Source: Hymenopellis radicata (lineage: Eukaryota > Basidiomycota > Agaricomycetes > Agaricales > Physalacriaceae). From it: 58,477 nt of DNA. The notes below the pieces were generated by a model that searched no databases, was not told where the DNA came from, and saw only the letters and a list, made by a program, of their open reading frames with translations. Positions 1 through 11,734 of this stretch are shown here, piece by piece. Position 1 is the stretch's first letter. Each line of letters opens with the position of its first letter. The stretch covers positions 1-58,477 of the forward strand of contig JADNRX010000339.1 of assembly GCA_015501595.1 (NCBI GenBank). The letters are read 5' to 3'. A program made the translations under genes and the position numbers.

Positions 1-16
1 TGGACATGATTTGTGC

Positions 17-390
17 CACGTGGGCGTTCCTCCCTTTCTCCTTGACGATCATCCTGAGTGCCGTCCTGCCTACTCAAACCGTCAAGATTCCTATATTCAT
101 AGCCTATTCAGCAGAGTATTCGGTATGATGCTTGCAGGCCCTTGCTGATTTGGCTTTTGTAGCTAACACTCACAACAGGTTGCAACCAACTCGCTAAAGA
201 AAATTTGTCGTCCGACTCGACGTGCTTAGCAGTCTCGTAACGCGTGCAATCCGAGTAAGTCATCTTTAGTCAAATGAAAGTCATGTGTGGGACTGATAAT
301 CAGGCCTAGCTTCCTCTCGTTGAACAATCTAAAAGAGGTGAAAGACCCTTAGTAGTTTTGCATTGAACTGGATCTAATTGAATTCCAGGC
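17..390 (+). promoter_or_regulatory. Conserved promoter-leader of F-box gene A
   Basis: The block opens with CACGTGGGCGTTCCTCC followed by a pyrimidine stretch and TTGACGATCATC. The same block stands before the other array genes, about 315-375 bp ahead of the ATG. Near the start codon are GTAAGTCATC, a later ATCAG, and a second intron-like stretch from GTGAAAGACC to ATTCCAG, which ends two bases before ATG 391. I read this as promoter plus a 5' UTR with two small introns. The conservation is seen directly; promoter function is inferred. Confidence 0.6.
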
Positions 391-2135
391 ATGGCGGATA
401 CTACGAATGCAAAGTATTGTGCCAACTGCGCCTGTGCTTTACTTCAACCTGCCGAAGAAGCTAGTGGGACGCGCACAGCGCGTGTAAAGGAACTTCTACG
501 TGAAAACCATCCTCCACTTGACGCGGAGCTCTCTGCTTTTCGCACCATTGCGGAGGACACGTGTGCCACTCTCGACGACCTAGACTCGAAGATCGTCCAG
601 GCAAGAGAATTGCTAGAGAACCTCCTCTCGACACGCCAACATGCGCAGTCGCGTCTTGATGACACCAAATTCCTCCTCCATCCCATGCGTTCCATCTCCA
701 ATGAACTGCTCGCAGACATTTTCCGTTGTTGCATCCCGAAGACATACCGCGTTGAAGATCCCGACGTGGTTGACCCGCATGGAGCACCTTGGCTTTTGAC
801 TCGAGTCAGTCGTCGCTGGAGAGAGCTTGCGATAAATTCACCTCAGCTGTGGACATATCTCTTGCTTGATTTCGACAAGCATGTGGGATACATCACGGGT
901 CGGCAATGCGTGTACAAAGTGGGGCTCTTTGCTGAGCGGTCTAGAGGCCTCCCTATGACAGTCTATCTAGGGGCGTGGAAAGTGTCATGGATCATCCTGT
1001 GCTTCCAGTTCTTGAAATCAGCATTCCTCGTTGGAGGCATCTCACGGTAGACCTTCCAGGGTCCTCCTTGCAGTGCCTTTCCGGCAACAACTTCTTGATA
1101 CTTCGTACGCTCACGCTACGGCGGCGGCTACGCTACAATGTCGAGGACGAGTGGAACCTAAATGTCGATGTATTCAAAACAGCGAGGGCGCCTGTTCTTC
1201 GAACTTTGCAGGTAGCTGCTGATACTCCTTGGCGAGCCTTGAGGCGTGTTGTGCTTGCTTGGTCTCGTTTCACTTCTGTTGTGTATTTTCCGGTGTTTGA
1301 CGCAGATGGTTTGAAAACTTTGCGTACTTCGACTTCCTTGGAGGATCTCAAATTTGATCTTCACGCCTCGGACATTTATGCTCCTATCCACGATATTATT
1401 CCCCTCCCGAAGCTTCGCCGCCTTGCCATCAACGAGGGCTACAATGCCGCCGGCCGTAGCAAAGAGTTGTTCTCCGCATTAGCGATCCCCGCTCTGTCGG
1501 AACTCACCCTCGTATATCACGCCAAATCGGTGCTCCATTTTCCGGCGTCGCCCCTCCCACTCGGGAACCTGATCAAGCTGGATATCACTTGCGAGATGAA
1601 TTCGCATGAGGAGAACACCCAGCATCTCTTGCACTTCCTCACCCTTACCCACCAGGTCGAATCTTTGCGCCTTTATGATCTCGGCATGACAGTCGAGTTT
1701 GCTGACGGCCTCAATCTCGATACAATTACGGATGGGTTGCCTGTCAGGCTGCCATGTCTGCAGTTCTTGGACATTGCTGAATGTGTATCTGCACCTTCCC
1801 TTACCGGAGATCTCGACCTGCTCTTCGAGATGTTATATTCCCGACTGCCAGCCGTGACGGTGGAAGGGAAACGGGGCGCGGAGGAGGCTAACGCTTCGTG
1901 TAACACTGGCATGGACAGCAATGGGCAGAGTGCGGCCGCGAATGGGCCTGGAGGAGAGTTCGATCCAACATCCAGGCTGGACTCGGAGGACCATCGCAGG
2001 TGTCTTAAAACGGTGCGGTTTCCGCGTTGGTTGTACATTTTCACGAGGACGAACTTCCAGGAAACTTTTCTTGAGCTGACATCGAGGGTAGAGCTAGAAT
2101 GCGGCGTTACTCTGAGAGACAACAACAATCCTTAA
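391..2135 (+). pseudogene. F-box/LRR-like protein, array copy A, one frameshift
   Basis: By family, the product would be a substrate-receptor subunit of an SCF (Skp1-cullin-F-box) ubiquitin ligase. The head KYCANCACALL carries three cysteines, followed by a coiled coil (about residues 40-95), an F-box around PMRSISNELLADIF, the conserved WLLTRVSRRWRELA segment, and a long tail of degenerate leucine-rich strands. The first frame runs 391-1050. Homology then continues in another frame from about 975 to the stop at 2133-2135. Against copy C (GGGAGCGAGAAAAGTGTC) this copy reads GGGGCGTGGAAAGTGTC near 970-985, one base short, so the frame is lost after about 195 codons. It is either a young pseudogene or a sequencing error, since both halves are otherwise well conserved. 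Confidence 0.85.
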
Positions 2136-2899
2136 TAACACCTTGCCCGACTTCGATTATTTACTAGAATCTTATTTCCTCGAGCAATGTCCATCATTGC
2201 ACCTGGTCGTTTTCCGAATTTTTTTACTGGAATTGGCTCAAGCAACGCGTGACGTAGCTTCATTTTGGGCGAACCCGGAGTCTTCGGACTTTGGTTCCTA
2301 CTTCCACGACCACTGACACATATCTACCCCTACCGCCGCCACCAACGACAACGGAGGCGGTATCAGACTCTTGTTGGCGCTGTGTACCCTGCATTTCGAC
2401 CTACCGCCATCAGGAGCCGGCTGCTCGCAGCGCTACATGCTCCGCTGAACAAGGTCCAATCCAAGTCCGCTCTCATCCCGCCATGAACAGGCTACGCAGC
2501 ATCGTTTTCCTCACACGCACGAGTAATATCACCCTCCGCTGCGTAAGCCTCTGCTCCAAGCGCCTGGACGATTCAATATCCTCATTGTCGTCGCCATCCT
2601 CCCTCCCGCCAAAGAAAAAATCATCTCCAAATTCTTCCCTCTCGTCATCCTGACGACCATTTCATTCATTTTCTAGCTCACCCTGACGTGTCTCTTCCTT
2701 AGCCATTGTCTTGCTGTTGACGTTCTCCGAGAGTAACTCCGGGCGCGCGGCGCGCCTGCTGCGCGTGTCGTTTCGAGTGCAAGTTTGGTTAATAGGATGA
2801 AAACCATCTGTGCAACGACTGTGTAGGTGACACCGCTCAGGGAGGGTTGCCTTTGGGATATCTGGAGACTGAACATCTCGTCACTGTACACTGTACGTA
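2136..2899. other. Intergenic stretch with a Pro/Thr-rich relic
   Basis: No complete gene is visible. A short stretch at about 2310-2370 encodes a Pro/Thr-rich segment. Its DNA resembles 16815-16880, in the much shorter gap between copies D and E, so both look like relics of the same ancestral intergenic gene. The rest shows no recognisable motif. Confidence 0.4.
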
Positions 2900-4568
2900 T
2901 TGGTTCCCGATGGCACATTCTCAGCGCTCGTCCGACTGACGCGGTATATCAATGTGCTAGCTGTGTATGATAGATACGGGTTTATCTTCAATCATAGCCA
3001 ACCTGAAAGTCACCGTATCTTAAATCGCGGCTCAAGACAGGATATCGTAGCGGGACTGGCTCTTGGGGCGACGAACTCAACAACGACCTCTTGGCGTATA
3101 TCGCTGACATCTATGTGGAGGAGTCTGTAAGTCGTATCATTCAGTCACATCGTTCATCAGTCTCTTAATTCAGAAGCAGTACCGCCGTCAAGGCATTGCA
3201 TCACGTTTATTGAAGGCCTTCACTGAATGGAGGACCAAGTCCAAGTTTGACACCATCTTGTGTGGGCCCTCGTCGCAAGCAGACGATCCCTCTGTAGCCT
3301 TCTTCCGAAAGGTGGGAAATCTCTTCTTGGAAACGAAGAATGGACGTGCTAATGTTTGAAATGATTTAGAATGGATTCAAGCGAATTGGAAGAACTGTTG
3401 TCTTCGGCTACGCTCTTGACCCGGGCTGTTCCTCTCGCCACCTCTTGTGCTCGGATGATGTCCAGAGGAGTCTAGAGGATTCCTTCCCCACGTCCCCCGA
3501 CACATCCTTCCATGAGCGGAGGCGGCCCAGACCTCGTATTTCTCAACGCCAAAACCTCAGACAGAGATTCCCTATTCGCTGTGCCATCGGATCTGACCAG
3601 TCGCTTAGCATCATCATCACCCTCTGTGTGGCGTACAATGCCAACCCCGTTTCCATCCACACCCGCGACGACTTGGGCCTGCGGCCTATGCATGTTGCAG
3701 TCCAAGCAAAAAATGTCCTTGCATTTCAGATCCTGCTTGGTATGGGGCGTGGCGAAGATCTCCACGACTACAGGAACACTGCACACCGCTAGAGTCTCTT
3801 CGTGACTTGATGATGAAGATCGCCAGTTTACGGAGATTATGTTGCCGGGAGCTGGTGTGGGTTTTCGGAGGAGGATCTCTCAATGGAGTACGCCGTGAAG
3901 AACGCGAAGAACGCGATGGGCATGGACACGAAGTGTACCTCGGCCGAGGAATACATAGACTTCGGCTGTAGTTGTGGCGTCTGCAGCTCCAGTGGCTGCA
4001 GCCTCGCCTCGCATGGCGTTTTGGCTTGCCCGTAAGTAGTAATACCTTTTGTGCTTTTTGTACAGCTGTTTCTCATGCAGCTTCATGATAGATAAAGCTG
4101 GCGAGGTCGTCACGACAAGATGCAGTCCAGGGAGTTCTGGTTCAAAGAAGATCCCACTCTCACTTGAGGCAGCCCTAAGGTCATCCTGCTCCCTTATGCC
4201 CATCTCATCACTCCCTCTCTGTACGTGCAAGGCCTCCCCCTTTCCGTCTATCAGGGCTTTGCCGCTGCCTTCCTTTCGACAAAGTTCATCCTCGAACAGA
4301 GGCCGACGCCTACTCTGACGGCGAGCGCTATCCTTGCACATACTTGAGCGTGTATGCGAAACCCATAGGCGATTTCCTAGAGTATGGTGGTAATGCGGAA
4401 TATGCTTTGGATGGGGTGACGGCTTTCGCGAGAGATGATTCGGCAGACTTTGGTTCGATTCATGGAGCAGATGATGAAGCATTTGTGCGATTGCCTCGCG
4501 GTGAGAATGATTGTGATTTCGCGTTGGTGAGGAAAATGGTCGGGTTGTGTGCGGAGGAAGACCGATGA
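2900..4568 (+). pseudogene. Decayed GNAT-like/ankyrin-like gene
   Basis: Several exon-like pieces can be followed. A segment ending YIADIYVEES at 3128 is followed by an intron-like GTAAGT...TTCAG. Next comes YRRQGIASRLLKAFTEW (about 3180-3235), the acetyl-CoA-binding signature of GNAT acetyltransferases, then ILCGPSSQADDPSVAFFRK, a second intron-like stretch, and NGFKRIGRTVVFGYALDP. Further on, DDLGLRPMHVAVQAKN (about 3670-3720) fits an ankyrin repeat, and FGCSCGVCSSSGC (about 3960-4000) is a Cys cluster. The tail after 4344 ends DFALVRKMVGLCAEEDR. The pieces sit in different frames, so I call it a pseudogene. Tail fragments of the same family recur at 9145, 13800, 21600 and 27300. The GNAT assignment rests on one motif and the order of segments. 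Confidence 0.5.
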
Positions 4569-5158
4569 GAATCTTGAAGACTAGGGAGGGATGAATTGAG
4601 AACGACGAGCTGGAGTACTTGATATGAAGAAAGCCGCGTATGGGAGTTCCAGGCTGGCTGCAAATGTCTATTTCTTGTTCTATATGTAGATTAGACCCAA
4701 CCTGAAATGTGTAACCTCTATGTGGTGTTCTACGGCTGGATACGACGACAATCCGATCCCCTTATAAATATATTCAACACCAGCACGAAGAGGTAGATAT
4801 GCGAGCAGGACAAGGTTTGAATCGCGCTCAGGTAAGGTTATACTGATTGTCTGTATGGATGTGCATTAAAAGATCAGAGGTGCAGAGAAAAAACCAAATT
4901 TTGTTGAGACCGTCCATATTATCTGCTCCCTGTCCCAGGACCAACTGAAAGTGCAGATCGGAGCTGTCTTTGTTTCGTCTTGAACGGAGGATGCGATCTC
5001 GTGGCTAACAACTCGATAGAATCTCAAAACAGTGAAAGTAGAGATGAAGGCTGAGACAATAAACAGACGGTATGTGAGCTGAGGGCTAGTCATGAGCTAT
5101 GGCTATGAACTGGCCATGAAGGTGCTGATCAAAGAGGCATTCGGCCATTTTTCGGTGG
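4569..5158. other. Intergenic flank before leader B
   Basis: No gene is seen. The first 130 bases (GATGAATTGAGAACGACGAG and following) resemble 9480-9610 and 21940-22040, the flanks behind the other decayed tails, and so look like the old 3' untranslated region of that gene. The remainder is unassigned. Confidence 0.4.
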
Positions 5159-5525
5159 CACGTGGGCGTTCCTCTCTTTCTCTTCGACGATCATCGGTCA
5201 TCCTCAGCAGAAACCGTTCTGCGCACTCAGCCCGCTACGACGTATCGCGTATTCGGTAGAATATACGGTAACTTGATTTCGCTTGTAGATTGGAGCTCGT
5301 GGCTGAGACACAGCATAGGTCGCGACGAACTGGCTAGCAAAATTTTGTTTTGCATTGTAGCACGCGTCCTTTTCAAGTAAGTTACTTTCAACCATATGCG
5401 AGGCATGCCTAAGACTAATCATCGGCACTAGCTTCCTCTCGTCGAACACTTGAAAGAGTATTACAGGTGAAAGACCCCAGTTGTGAATATTGCTACATTG
5501 AACTGAAACCAGTTGGATTCCAGGC
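5159..5525 (+). promoter_or_regulatory. Conserved promoter-leader of F-box gene B
   Basis: It begins CACGTGGGCGTTCCTCTC with TTCGACGATCATC downstream, as in the other leaders. Before the ATG lie GTAAGTTACTTTC...ATCGGCAC and GTGAAAGACC...GGATTCCAG, the latter ending two bases before ATG 5526. The first intron's acceptor is less clear here (CATCGGCACTAG instead of AATCAG). Confidence 0.55.
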
Positions 5526-7247
5526 ATGGCGGATCCTGCAACTATTGGACGTTGCCCCAACTGCGCCCTTCTTTTGCTTCGCCCAAGGACGCCGTCGAGC
5601 CGCGCACAGCACGCATAGAGGAACTTCTCTGTCAAAACCATCCCCTTCTTGACGTGGAGCTGTCTGCTTTTCGCAAGAGTGCGGAAGACGCGCGCGCCAT
5701 TCTCGGAGACTTGGACTCGAGGATCGTTCAGGCACGAGAGTTGCTCGAGAATCTCCTCTCGGCACGCCAGCGCGCGCAGTCGCGCCTTGAAGACATCAAA
5801 TCCCTCCTCCACCCATGCGTTCCATCCCCAACGAACTTCTTCTCGAGATATTCGGTCATTGTATATCGAAAATTTCCAGTGACGAGGATCCTGACGCGCT
5901 CGACCCCAAGGGTGCACCCTGGCTGTTGGCTCGAGTCTGCCATCGCTGGAGAGAACTCGCGGTCAATACACCACAGCTCTGGACGCGTCTTTTACTTGAT
6001 TTTGACACGCATTTGGGACATATCACGGAGCGCCAGTGCGCGTATAAAACGGGGCTCTTCATCCAGCGGTCTCGAGGCCTCCCCATGGAAGTTTATCTTG
6101 GCAGCATGAAAAGTGTCGCAGCCCACCCAGTGATCCCAGCCCTTGAAGTCAGTATCCCTCAGTGGAGATACCTGGATGTGGACCTTCCGTGGGCATCGTT
6201 GGAGTCCCTATCTGGTAACAGCTTTCCAAGTCTTCGGGCGCTTTGGCTTCGGCTGCGAAGCAACCCACTAGACCTACATGTTGATGTCTTTCAGCCAATG
6301 CGGGTACCTGTCCTTCGTGACTTTGAAATGATTCCCAGTGAATCGTGGCAGGCCTTGGAACATGTCCCGTTTCCTTGGTCTCATCTTACCTCCGTCTTGC
6401 GTTTCCCTGCCTTCAACGTGAAGGCTTTGAATTATTTGCGTACCATGGCGGAGTTAAAGGAGCTTGATGTCCTGGCCAGTGAAACTCGTACTCCCGTTCA
6501 CGATGTCATTTCACTTCCAAAGCTTCGCCGCCTTAACATCACCGAGGACAACAATGCTGCCGGCCGTAGCAAAGAGTTTTTCTCTGCATTAGCGATTCCC
6601 GCTCTGTCTGAACTTACCCTCAGATACTATGACGACGAAGCGGTCCTCCATTTTCCCGCATCGCCCCTCCCGCTCGGGAACCTGATCAAGCTGGATATCA
6701 GTTGCGAGATGAATTCACACAGGGAGAACACCGAGCATCTCTTGAACTTCCTCGCCCTTACCCACCATGTCGAATCTTTGCGCCTTTATGATCTCAACAT
6801 GACAGTCGAGTTTGCTGCCGGGCTGAATCTCGATAAAATTACGGACGGGTTGCCTGCCAGGCTGCCTTGTCTGCAGTTCTTGGACATTGGCAACTGCAAA
6901 TTTGCTCCTACGGCCAACGATTTCGTCCCTTCTTCGAGATGTTATATTCCCGACTGCCGGCCGTGACGGTGGAAGGGAAACAGGGCGCGGAGGAGATAAG
7001 CAATGCTAATGCTTCGCGTAGCACTGGCATGGATGGCAATGGGCGGGGTGCAGCCACGAATGAGACTGGAACACAATTTGATCCAAGGTCCAGGTTGGCG
7101 GAGGACCACTGCAGGTGTCTTAAAAGGGTGCGGTTTCCGCGTTGGTTGTACGTTGAGACGAGAAGGGAGCGGCCGCACAGTTTTCTTGAGCTGACATCGA
7201 GTGTAGAGCTAGAATGTGGCGTTACTACGAGAGACATCGATTCCTAG
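5526..7247 (+). pseudogene. F-box/LRR-like protein, array copy B, three frameshifts
   Basis: This is the same architecture as the intact copies: Cys-x2-Cys head, coiled coil, F-box at MRSIPNELLLEIFGHC, WLLARVCHRWRELA, and an LRR-like tail ending at a TAG at 7245. Three one-base losses break it. CTTCGCCCAAGG stands for CTTCGGCCCAAGG near 5578. CTCCACCCATGCG stands for CTCCACCCCATGCG at 5811-5814. TTCGTCCCTTCTTC stands for TTCGTCCCCTTCTTC at about 6927, where the comparison is the split copy H at 42566. Two of the three are shortened C runs. From 6051 to 6176 it is identical to copy D. It would be an SCF substrate receptor if repaired by better data; as read, it is a pseudogene. Confidence 0.85.
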
Positions 7248-7475
7248 AAACATGATTTCCGTAGTTGACGTATATGACAGCGAAAATTTGGTATTCACTT
7301 AGGTTCCACTGTTTAGAGCAATGCCCATAATCCTAACCGGTTGTTTTGTGAAGAGTTTACTGACTCACATCGAAGTCCCTTCCGGTAGAAGGACGCCACG
7401 CTTGTGACCCGTCATGTGAGGTGACTGCTTCGAGGATTTCTAAATTGAGCCGATTTACTTGTGCCTCCTGCCACC

Positions 7476-7976
7476 ATGCCCAAAGTCGAAATGTCCTCGT
7501 CCAATCTCCGTCGTTTTATGGATGTTGGCGCCAAGCTTTGGAGGAAGGAGGACAAAGTCTCGCCGAAGGATATCGGATTGATGTGGGCGAGGGCAAGTTC
7601 GTGGAACCGGTACGTTTTGTTTTCCGCCTGGTGTTCAAGTCTAACGTCGTCTAGTATTGCCGCTAGGAAAATGGCTCCCATGTCGTCCCGTCTATTCGCC
7701 ATCGGACGCTCGTTATTCAAATGCGAGGTCATACTTTGTTGGATTAAGAATGTTTGTCAATGGCCATAGCTTGCTAATTCTTCCCAGTTCGGCGCGCGCG
7801 TCAGATGGCGACGGCAATTTCCCCCTCCGAACACCCCGTCACATCCAACACGGTACAACTGTTGGTTGCGCAGCGCATCCATATGCATTGTTCTCATCAT
7901 TGGACCCGCCTTCGCCGGATGGTCCTACGCCGTTCTTATTTCCCGATTCCGAATATATCTTACAAGACGGTACTGA
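7476..7976 (+). CDS. Small putative protein of unknown family (131 aa, three exons)
   Basis: ATG 7476 opens a frame containing LRRFMDVGAKLWRKEDKV and GLMWARASSWN. Splicing at 7610-7654 (GTACGT...TCTAG) and 7728-7787 (GTCATA...CCCAG) keeps one frame to TGA 7974-7976, giving 131 residues with a hydrophobic stretch (CIVLIIGPAFAGWSYAVLI) near the C-terminus, possibly a membrane segment. The first exon recurs behind copy C (about 11961), copy E (about 19285), and twice behind copy F (about 24410 and 25077), with or without its ATG. I do not recognise the family. Consistent splicing argues for a real gene in this unit, but the decay of the other copies makes expression uncertain. Confidence 0.4.
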
Positions 7977-8242
7977 ATGAGGCTATGAAATTAGGCCTGC
8001 CGCGTCGGCGTATCCAATATCATGAGAGCCGGGCGGGTATGGACGCCGATAGACTGTTGTGTCAACTCGGACGAAGCTGTTGGGGCATACGCAAGGTGGA
8101 TGTGTCACGTCTCGGACAGCGGCCCCGAGCGCCACAGACATTCCGCTGGCGCAGGTGGTCTTGCCAGTTGACCCGCCATACACGTCCTCGTTACAGTCAG
8201 TGTCCTATCAGACTCTCTTCTGCTGAAAGGTATGTACTCTGT

Positions 8243-8951
8243 ATGTTAGTACAAAGAACTACGTTGCTAACAGTCATCAGCGTGCTGGCGCTAGTAGGCA
8301 TTGGGAGACGAGTCCACGGCTCGATTAGTTCAACAGCTATCGTGGATCCGAAGTTACTGAGAACATGTACTTACCGCGTGTGAAAGCACCTACAGAGTCA
8401 ACTCAATGGCAGAACGAAGCGTACAACTTGTTGGAATGGGACAAGGGTGTCGCGGACGGGATTCAATACTTCGATATTGAGTTAACGAGGTTGGGGAGTA
8501 ATGGGTTGTTGTACGGCGCAGTGAACGGTACAACCTTCCCTAACTATACCTTCATACTAAGATGCTCACCGATTGACAGTTTGAAGACGTCCCCACCGGT
8601 GACGACTACTTCGTGGTCCTCCTCAACTCGACGCACGGCATTGTCCATGCACTGTCCCCGAGATTCTCTATCGTTAATGCCTCGGATGCCACAACCACGG
8701 CGTCCGCACCTACAACGACAGCCACATCACTCGCCACCTTCACCATGTCTGGCAGTCCAGATCCGACTCGCGACTTGGCTACGATCTTCGCGTCGGAAAC
8801 TTCGACTGTGTTGCTCCGCATTGGGCGGAGGCATGTATTGGCCGCTGTCGGGCTCGTGGTGGGACTTCCGTCTGGAGTTATCACAATTCTAGCTATAGAC
8901 GACTGTTGGCACTCTCAAGTCAAACAGCTTTCAGGCGCGCATCGTTCGTGA
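8243..8951 (+). pseudogene. Kre9/Knh1-like secreted, possibly GPI-anchored protein, frameshifted
   Basis: ATG 8243 starts a signal-peptide-like sequence (MLVQRTTLLTVISVLALVG). It is followed by VKAPTESTQWQNEAYNLLEW and, after an intron at 8521-8579 (GTGAAC...GACAG), by VPTGDDYFVVLLNSTHGIVH and LSPRFSIVNAS. These match the Kre9/Knh1 (Ser-Thr-rich GPI-anchored) domain layout that I know from Agaricomycetes: a paired beta-sheet domain, a Ser/Thr-rich stretch and a C-terminal hydrophobic segment (about 8835-8895). The signal peptide and mature domain lie in different frames at about 8378 (CGCGTGTGAAAG), so it is broken by a 2-base difference. The end at 8951 runs into sequence shared with the neighbouring decayed gene. 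Such proteins act at the cell surface and wall. Confidence 0.55.
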
Positions 8952-9144
8952 CGTCATAGTTGCACCCACAAGACATCGCTTCCGCCTTATTAGACGCCGA
9001 GGATCGTCATCCTCTCTTGACGCTGATCCCGCCTCCGCCGGCGTCGTTCAGACAAACATTGGCAAAATTTGTATCTGAACCGACTGCTCGGAAAGACATC
9101 CGTTCAAGGATCGCCATCTGCCTATCGTAGTTGACGAGACAAGT

Positions 9145-9470
9145 GTGTGTCTGTATTCGCAGAGCCTACATCTTTCTGTCTACCAGGGCTTTGCCGCCGC
9201 TTTCCTTTTTATAACGCTTGTCGTCGAACAGACGCCGACGCCTACGCTGACGGCGGGAGCTATCCTTGCACAGGCCTTGTGCGCGTATGCCGAACCCATA
9301 GGCTATTTCCTCGACCAGGGTGTAATATGGGGTGACGGGACGGTTCTTGCGAGATACCGCTTTGATTTGTGAGGCATTTGTGCGGTTGCCTTGTTGTGGG
9401 AATGATCATGATTGCGCGTTGGTGAGAAAATGGTTGGGTTGTGTGCGGAGTCGGAACGATAAGAGTCTGA
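9145..9470 (+). pseudogene. Tail fragment of the GNAT/ankyrin-like family
   Basis: LSVYQGFAAAF and TPTPTLTAGAILAQ are followed by AEPIGYFLDQG, matching the tail of the gene at 2900-4568. Frame changes follow near 9370, before a piece equivalent to the DFALVRKMVGLC terminus. Only the last part of the ancestral gene is kept. Confidence 0.5.
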
Positions 9471-9698
9471 TAGACTAGGGAGGGATGAATCGAGGATGAA
9501 GGGTGAATTTCTTGATATGAAGATCACTAGGGCCAAAGTTGTCTTCTTGTCCTACAATACCTATGCAGATTGGACCCACCTTGAAACGTGTCACCTATGT
9601 GTAGTAATGCTGAGTCTCAATACTACGATGACGATGCAATCTCTTTCGGTGCGAGCTGAGGAGGCAAGTAGACAGGCGTTTGCCAGATTTGGTCTTAG

Positions 9699-10012
9699 CA
9701 CGTGGGCGTTCCTCTCTTTCTCTTTGACGATCATCTCAAGTTGAGACCGTTCTGCCCGCTGAGAGGTATCACCCGTTCGGTGCACTCATCCGTAGCTGAG
9801 ACCCACAACAGGCTGTGACGAACTGGACAGAGAAATTAGTCGTCGACACGCTCAGGATTGTGGTAACGCGTCCAGTTCAAGTAAGTTACTTTCGATTACA
9901 TGTGAGGCATCTGCGAGACTAACAATCAGGACTAGCTTATTCTCGTTGAACGCGGTAAAAGAGGTGAAAGACCCTAGCTTTGCATTGCATAGAAACTAAT
10001 TGAATTCTAGGC
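9699..10012 (+). promoter_or_regulatory. Conserved promoter-leader of F-box gene C
   Basis: This is the clearest leader and belongs to an intact gene. It begins CACGTGGGCGTTCCTCTC, then CTTTGACGATCATCTC. Intron 1 is 9881-9929 (GTAAGTTACT, branch-like GACTAAC, acceptor AATCAG, 49 nt). Intron 2 is 9964-10010 (GTGAAAGACC, branch-like ACTAATT, acceptor TTCTAG, 47 nt). The second acceptor lies two bases before the ATG. No TATA box is evident. Confidence 0.65.
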
Positions 10013-11734
10013 ATGGCGGATACTACGACTAAAAAATATTGTGCCAACTGCGCCTGCCTTTTACTTCCGCCTACGGAGGATTCTGGTGGGAGTCGGACTG
10101 CGCGCGTAGAGGAACTTCTCTGCCAGAACCATCCTCCACTTGACGCAGAACTCTCTGCTTTTCGCAATATTGCGGAGGACACGCGTGCCACTCTCGACGA
10201 CCTAGACTCGAAGATTGTCCAGGCACGAGAATTGCTAGAGAACCTCGTCTCAGCACGCCAACATGCGCAGTCGCGTCTCGATGACACCAAATTCCTCCTC
10301 CACCCCATGCGTTCCATACCCAATGAACTGCTCATCGAGATATTTCATCATTGCATCCCGAAAACTTACCACGGTGAAGATCCCGACGTGGTTGACCCGC
10401 GAGGAGCACCTTGGCTTTTGACTCGAGTCTGTCATCGCTGGAGAGAGCTTGTGATACATTCACCTCAGCTGTGGACATGTCTCGTGCTTGATTTCGACAA
10501 GCATGCGGGCTTCATCACGCGTCGGCAATGCGCATACAAAGTTGGGCTCTTTCTTGAGCGGTCTAGAGGCCTTCCCATGACGATTGATCTAGGGAGCGAG
10601 AAAAGTGTCAACGACCATCCTGTGCTTCCGGTTCTTGCAGTCAGCATTCCTCATTGGAGACATCTCGAGGTATACCTTCCACGGTCATCCTTGCAGTGCC
10701 TTTCTGGCAACACCTTCTTGACACTTCGTACGCTCACCCTACACGACCATGACGCGGAGGCGTGGACAGTAAATGTCGACGTGTTCAGATCAGCGAGTGT
10801 GTCTGTCCTTCGAACTTTGGAGGTATGCGTTGGTGGTAGTCCTTGGCGAGCCTTAGAGCATGTTGCACTTCCTTGGTCTAGTCTCACTTCCATCGTGAAT
10901 TTTCAGGTCTTTGACGCAGATGGTTTGAAAACTTTGCGTACTTTGACCAACTTGGAGGATCTCAACATTGATCTTCTTCTTCGGGACACCGATTCTCCTA
11001 TCCGCGATATTGTCCCCCTCCCGAAGCTTCGCCGCCTCACCATCACCGAGGGCTCCAATGGTCCCGGCCGTAGCAAAGAGTTTTTCTCCGCATTGGTTGT
11101 TCCTGCATTGTCTGAACTCACCCTCACATTCTCCCGCACCTCGGTCATCCATCTCCCAACGTCTCCGATTCCTCTCGGGAACCTGACCAAGCTGGATATC
11201 ACTTGTAATATGAACTCGCATGCCCAGAACACCCAGCATCTCTTAAACTTCTTCACCCTTACCCACCACGTCGAATCGTTGTGCATTTCTGATGATGCGA
11301 TGACAGTCGAGTTCGTTGATGGTCTCAATCTTGATAAGCTCGGGTCGCCTGCCAGGCTGCCATGTCTGCGCTTCCTGGACATTGGAAAAGTTGCCTCGGC
11401 ACCTTCCCTTCCCGATGATCTCGACCCGCTGTTCGAGATGCTATTTTCACGATTGCCAACCGTGATGGTGGAACGGGGAAAGGGTCGGGAGGAGACTGCG
11501 GCTAACACTTCGTGTAACGCTGGCATGGGCGGCGATAGGCGGAGTGCGGGCACGAATGAAACTGGAACAGGATCCAGGTTGGCCGAGGGCCACTGTGGCA
11601 GGTGTCTGGAAACCGTGCGGTTTCCGCGTTGGTTGTACGTTCAGATGAGAAGGGAGTGGCCGGCCAGTTTTCTTGAGCTGGCATCGAGTGTAGAGCTAGA
11701 ATGTGCCGTTACTGCGAGAGACATTGATTCCTAG
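10013..11734 (+). CDS. F-box/LRR-like protein, array copy C, intact (573 aa)
   Basis: It is a likely substrate-recognition subunit of an SCF ubiquitin ligase, binding Skp1 through the F-box. The head has Cys10, Cys13 and Cys15 (KYCANCAC). Residues 42-96 form a heptad-rich coiled coil, and the F-box spans about 98-154 (MRSIPNELLIEIFHHC to HSPQLW). From about 200 to 500 the chain shows repeated leucine-rich strand patterns (LPKLRRLTI, PALSELTL, LPCLRFLDI) consistent with a degenerate LRR solenoid that would bind the target. The single exon opens right after the leader intron and ends at TAG 11732. It is one of only three unbroken copies in the array. The target is unknown. Confidence 0.88.
   Translation: MADTTTKKYCANCACLLLPPTEDSGGSRTARVEELLCQNHPPLDAELSAFRNIAEDTRATLDDLDSKIVQARELLENLVSARQHAQSRLDDTKFLLHPMRSIPNELLIEIFHHCIPKTYHGEDPDVVDPRGAPWLLTRVCHRWRELVIHSPQLWTCLVLDFDKHAGFITRRQCAYKVGLFLERSRGLPMTIDLGSEKSVNDHPVLPVLAVSIPHWRHLEVYLPRSSLQCLSGNTFLTLRTLTLHDHDAEAWTVNVDVFRSASVSVLRTLEVCVGGSPWRALEHVALPWSSLTSIVNFQVFDADGLKTLRTLTNLEDLNIDLLLRDTDSPIRDIVPLPKLRRLTITEGSNGPGRSKEFFSALVVPALSELTLTFSRTSVIHLPTSPIPLGNLTKLDITCNMNSHAQNTQHLLNFFTLTHHVESLCISDDAMTVEFVDGLNLDKLGSPARLPCLRFLDIGKVASAPSLPDDLDPLFEMLFSRLPTVMVERGKGREETAANTSCNAGMGGDRRSAGTNETGTGSRLAEGHCGRCLETVRFPRWLYVQMRREWPASFLELASSVELECAVTARDIDS

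Noticed and set aside
444..787. Antisense frames inside the F-box genes (here and in every copy)
   Set aside because: They recur at the same place in each paralogue only because the coding strand is conserved. They have no own start context, splice signals or domains.
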